NCBI RefSeq assembly: GCF_016907495.1
Contig: NZ_JAFBCC010000001.1
Location: 372,001-436,000, forward strand
DNA: 64,000 nucleotides
Direction: 5' to 3'
From: Arthrobacter tumbae
GTDB lineage: Bacteria > Actinomycetota > Actinomycetes > Actinomycetales > Micrococcaceae
Shown here: in pieces, positions 63,282-64,000 of the stretch
Layout: the number at the start of each line of letters is the position of its first letter
Position numbering within the stretch: position 1 is the stretch's first letter
Position numbers and translations under genes: made by a program
Notes under the pieces: model-generated
The model's input: only the letters and a program-made list of their open reading frames with translations
Told to the model about the DNA's origin: nothing
Database searches by the model: none

Positions 63282-64000
63282 ATGACTGAGACGGCTTCCG
63301 CTTCCCTGACCCCCTCCGAAACCACCGCACGAACCGCTTTCGGCGTCGGCCTGGCCACGCTGGCCGAAGACGGAACGGTACTCGATGTCTGGTACCCGCA
63401 GCCGGTTCTAGGCGAAGCTTCCGGCGATGCTGATGCGCTGTCCGCCGAACTCGCCGCCATCGCAGCCCCGGATGCACTGCGCGGCGTCACCCAGGAAGTA
63501 CTGTCGACAACTTCCCTGCTCGACGACGCCCCGACCGACGCAGCGGATGCCTACCTCCGGCTCCACCTGCTTTCGCACCGCCTCGTACAGCCGAACAGCA
63601 TCAACCTCGACGGGCTCTTCGGATTGCTCGCCAACGTGGTGTGGACGAACTTCGGCCCCTGCGCCGTCAACAACTTCGAAACCACTCGCCTGCACCTGCG
63701 TACCCGCGGCACGGTGGTGGTGTACGGCGTGGACAAGTTCCCGCGCATGGTTGACTACGTGATGCCCTCGGGCGTTCGGATCGCCGACGCCGACCGGGTT
63801 CGCCTGGGCGCGCATCTGGCCGAAGGCACCACCGTCATGCACGAAGGTTTTGTGAACTTCAATGCCGGGACGCTCGGCCATTCAATGGTCGAGGGTCGCA
63901 TTTCCGCCGGCGTCGTCGTGGGCAACGGCTCCGACATCGGCGGCGGCTCCTCGATCATGGGTACGCTGTCCGGCGGCGGCAAGGAACGCATCAGCATCGG
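63282..64000 (+). CDS. dapD: Tetrahydrodipicolinate N-succinyltransferase, 3' end outside window
   Basis: The first ~239 codons of DapD of the actinobacterial type, which succinylates tetrahydrodipicolinate. The N-terminal domain has [24 protein letters not shown]; the left-handed beta-helix begins after ~160 with hexapeptide-like repeats ([38 protein letters not shown]). The catalytic Glu probably lies in the HSMVEG segment. Start ATG 63282 with a GGAGG ribosome site. Confidence 0.96.
   Translation, partial: MTETASASLTPSETTARTAFGVGLATLAEDGTVLDVWYPQPVLGEASGDADALSAELAAIAAPDALRGVTQEVLSTTSLLDDAPTDAADAYLRLHLLSHRLVQPNSINLDGLFGLLANVVWTNFGPCAVNNFETTRLHLRTRGTVVVYGVDKFPRMVDYVMPSGVRIADADRVRLGAHLAEGTTVMHEGFVNFNAGTLGHSMVEGRISAGVVVGNGSDIGGGSSIMGTLSGGGKERISI

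Overview
The window reads as ordinary chromosome of a high-GC actinobacterium, most likely a Micrococcaceae member close to Arthrobacter. This rests on protein families seen here: UvrD2 with a tetracysteine/HRDC tail, paired AdnA/AdnB helicase-nucleases, the coproporphyrin-dependent heme pathway with HemQ, SigE-RseA-TatB, DUF3107 and DUF3117 proteins, and the actinobacterial DapD. There is no phage, plasmid, CRISPR array, rRNA or insertion sequence. About 58 protein genes, one tRNA and one riboswitch fill the window densely, and many genes overlap by 1-4 bases.

Layout. 1-8 kb: end of a photolyase gene, a small membrane protein, initiator tRNA, a large UPF0182 membrane protein, a PDZ/Lon-like secreted protease and a DUF2342 protein. 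8-20.2 kb: a DNA-repair block read mostly leftward (YgjP-like peptidase, uvrD2, nudC; then an alkyltransferase-like protein, adnA and adnB), interrupted by a phosphotransferase. 20.2-24 kb: a DnaQ-like exonuclease and the methionine importer metNIQ. 24-34.3 kb: a nearly complete heme operon (hemE-cgoX-hemQ-hemH-hemC-hemD-hemB-hemL) with hemA divergent. 34.3-40 kb: moeZ, a TetR regulator, DUF3107, and thiamin genes thiOSG under a TPP riboswitch, with thiE divergent. 40-47.7 kb: a DUF222/HNH nuclease with an apparent LexA box, a MiaE-like ferritin-fold protein, an RNB ribonuclease, a DEAD-box helicase with a long structured leader, an orphan DNA methyltransferase and a PHP phosphoesterase. 47.7-57 kb: aminopeptidase P, a stress protein, an MgtE-N/CBS protein, DUF1003, Mrp, tatB, rseA, sigE, an O-methyltransferase and DUF3117; this order resembles the M. 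tuberculosis Rv1220c-Rv1232c region but lacks htrA. 57-64 kb: tag, a DivIVA-like protein, a LOG-family protein, gluABCD, dapE and the start of dapD.

Genes that work together: hemA through hemQ take glutamyl-tRNA to heme b via coproporphyrin III; MoeZ probably charges ThiS with sulfur for ThiG; AdnA and AdnB form a double-strand-break resection machine; sigE-rseA is an envelope-stress switch.

The most striking pattern is regulatory: at least sixteen genes have a TAnnnT-type -10 hexamer ending 5-9 bases (mostly 6-7) before the start codon, which predicts widespread leaderless mRNAs. Other points worth a second look are the LexA-like box on the DUF222/HNH gene, the shared, near-symmetric -10 element between thiE and thiO, a perfect palindrome at the hemA promoter, and the long DEAD-box leader with an upstream ORF. 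I found no clearly new multi-gene system; the window is mainly core genome.
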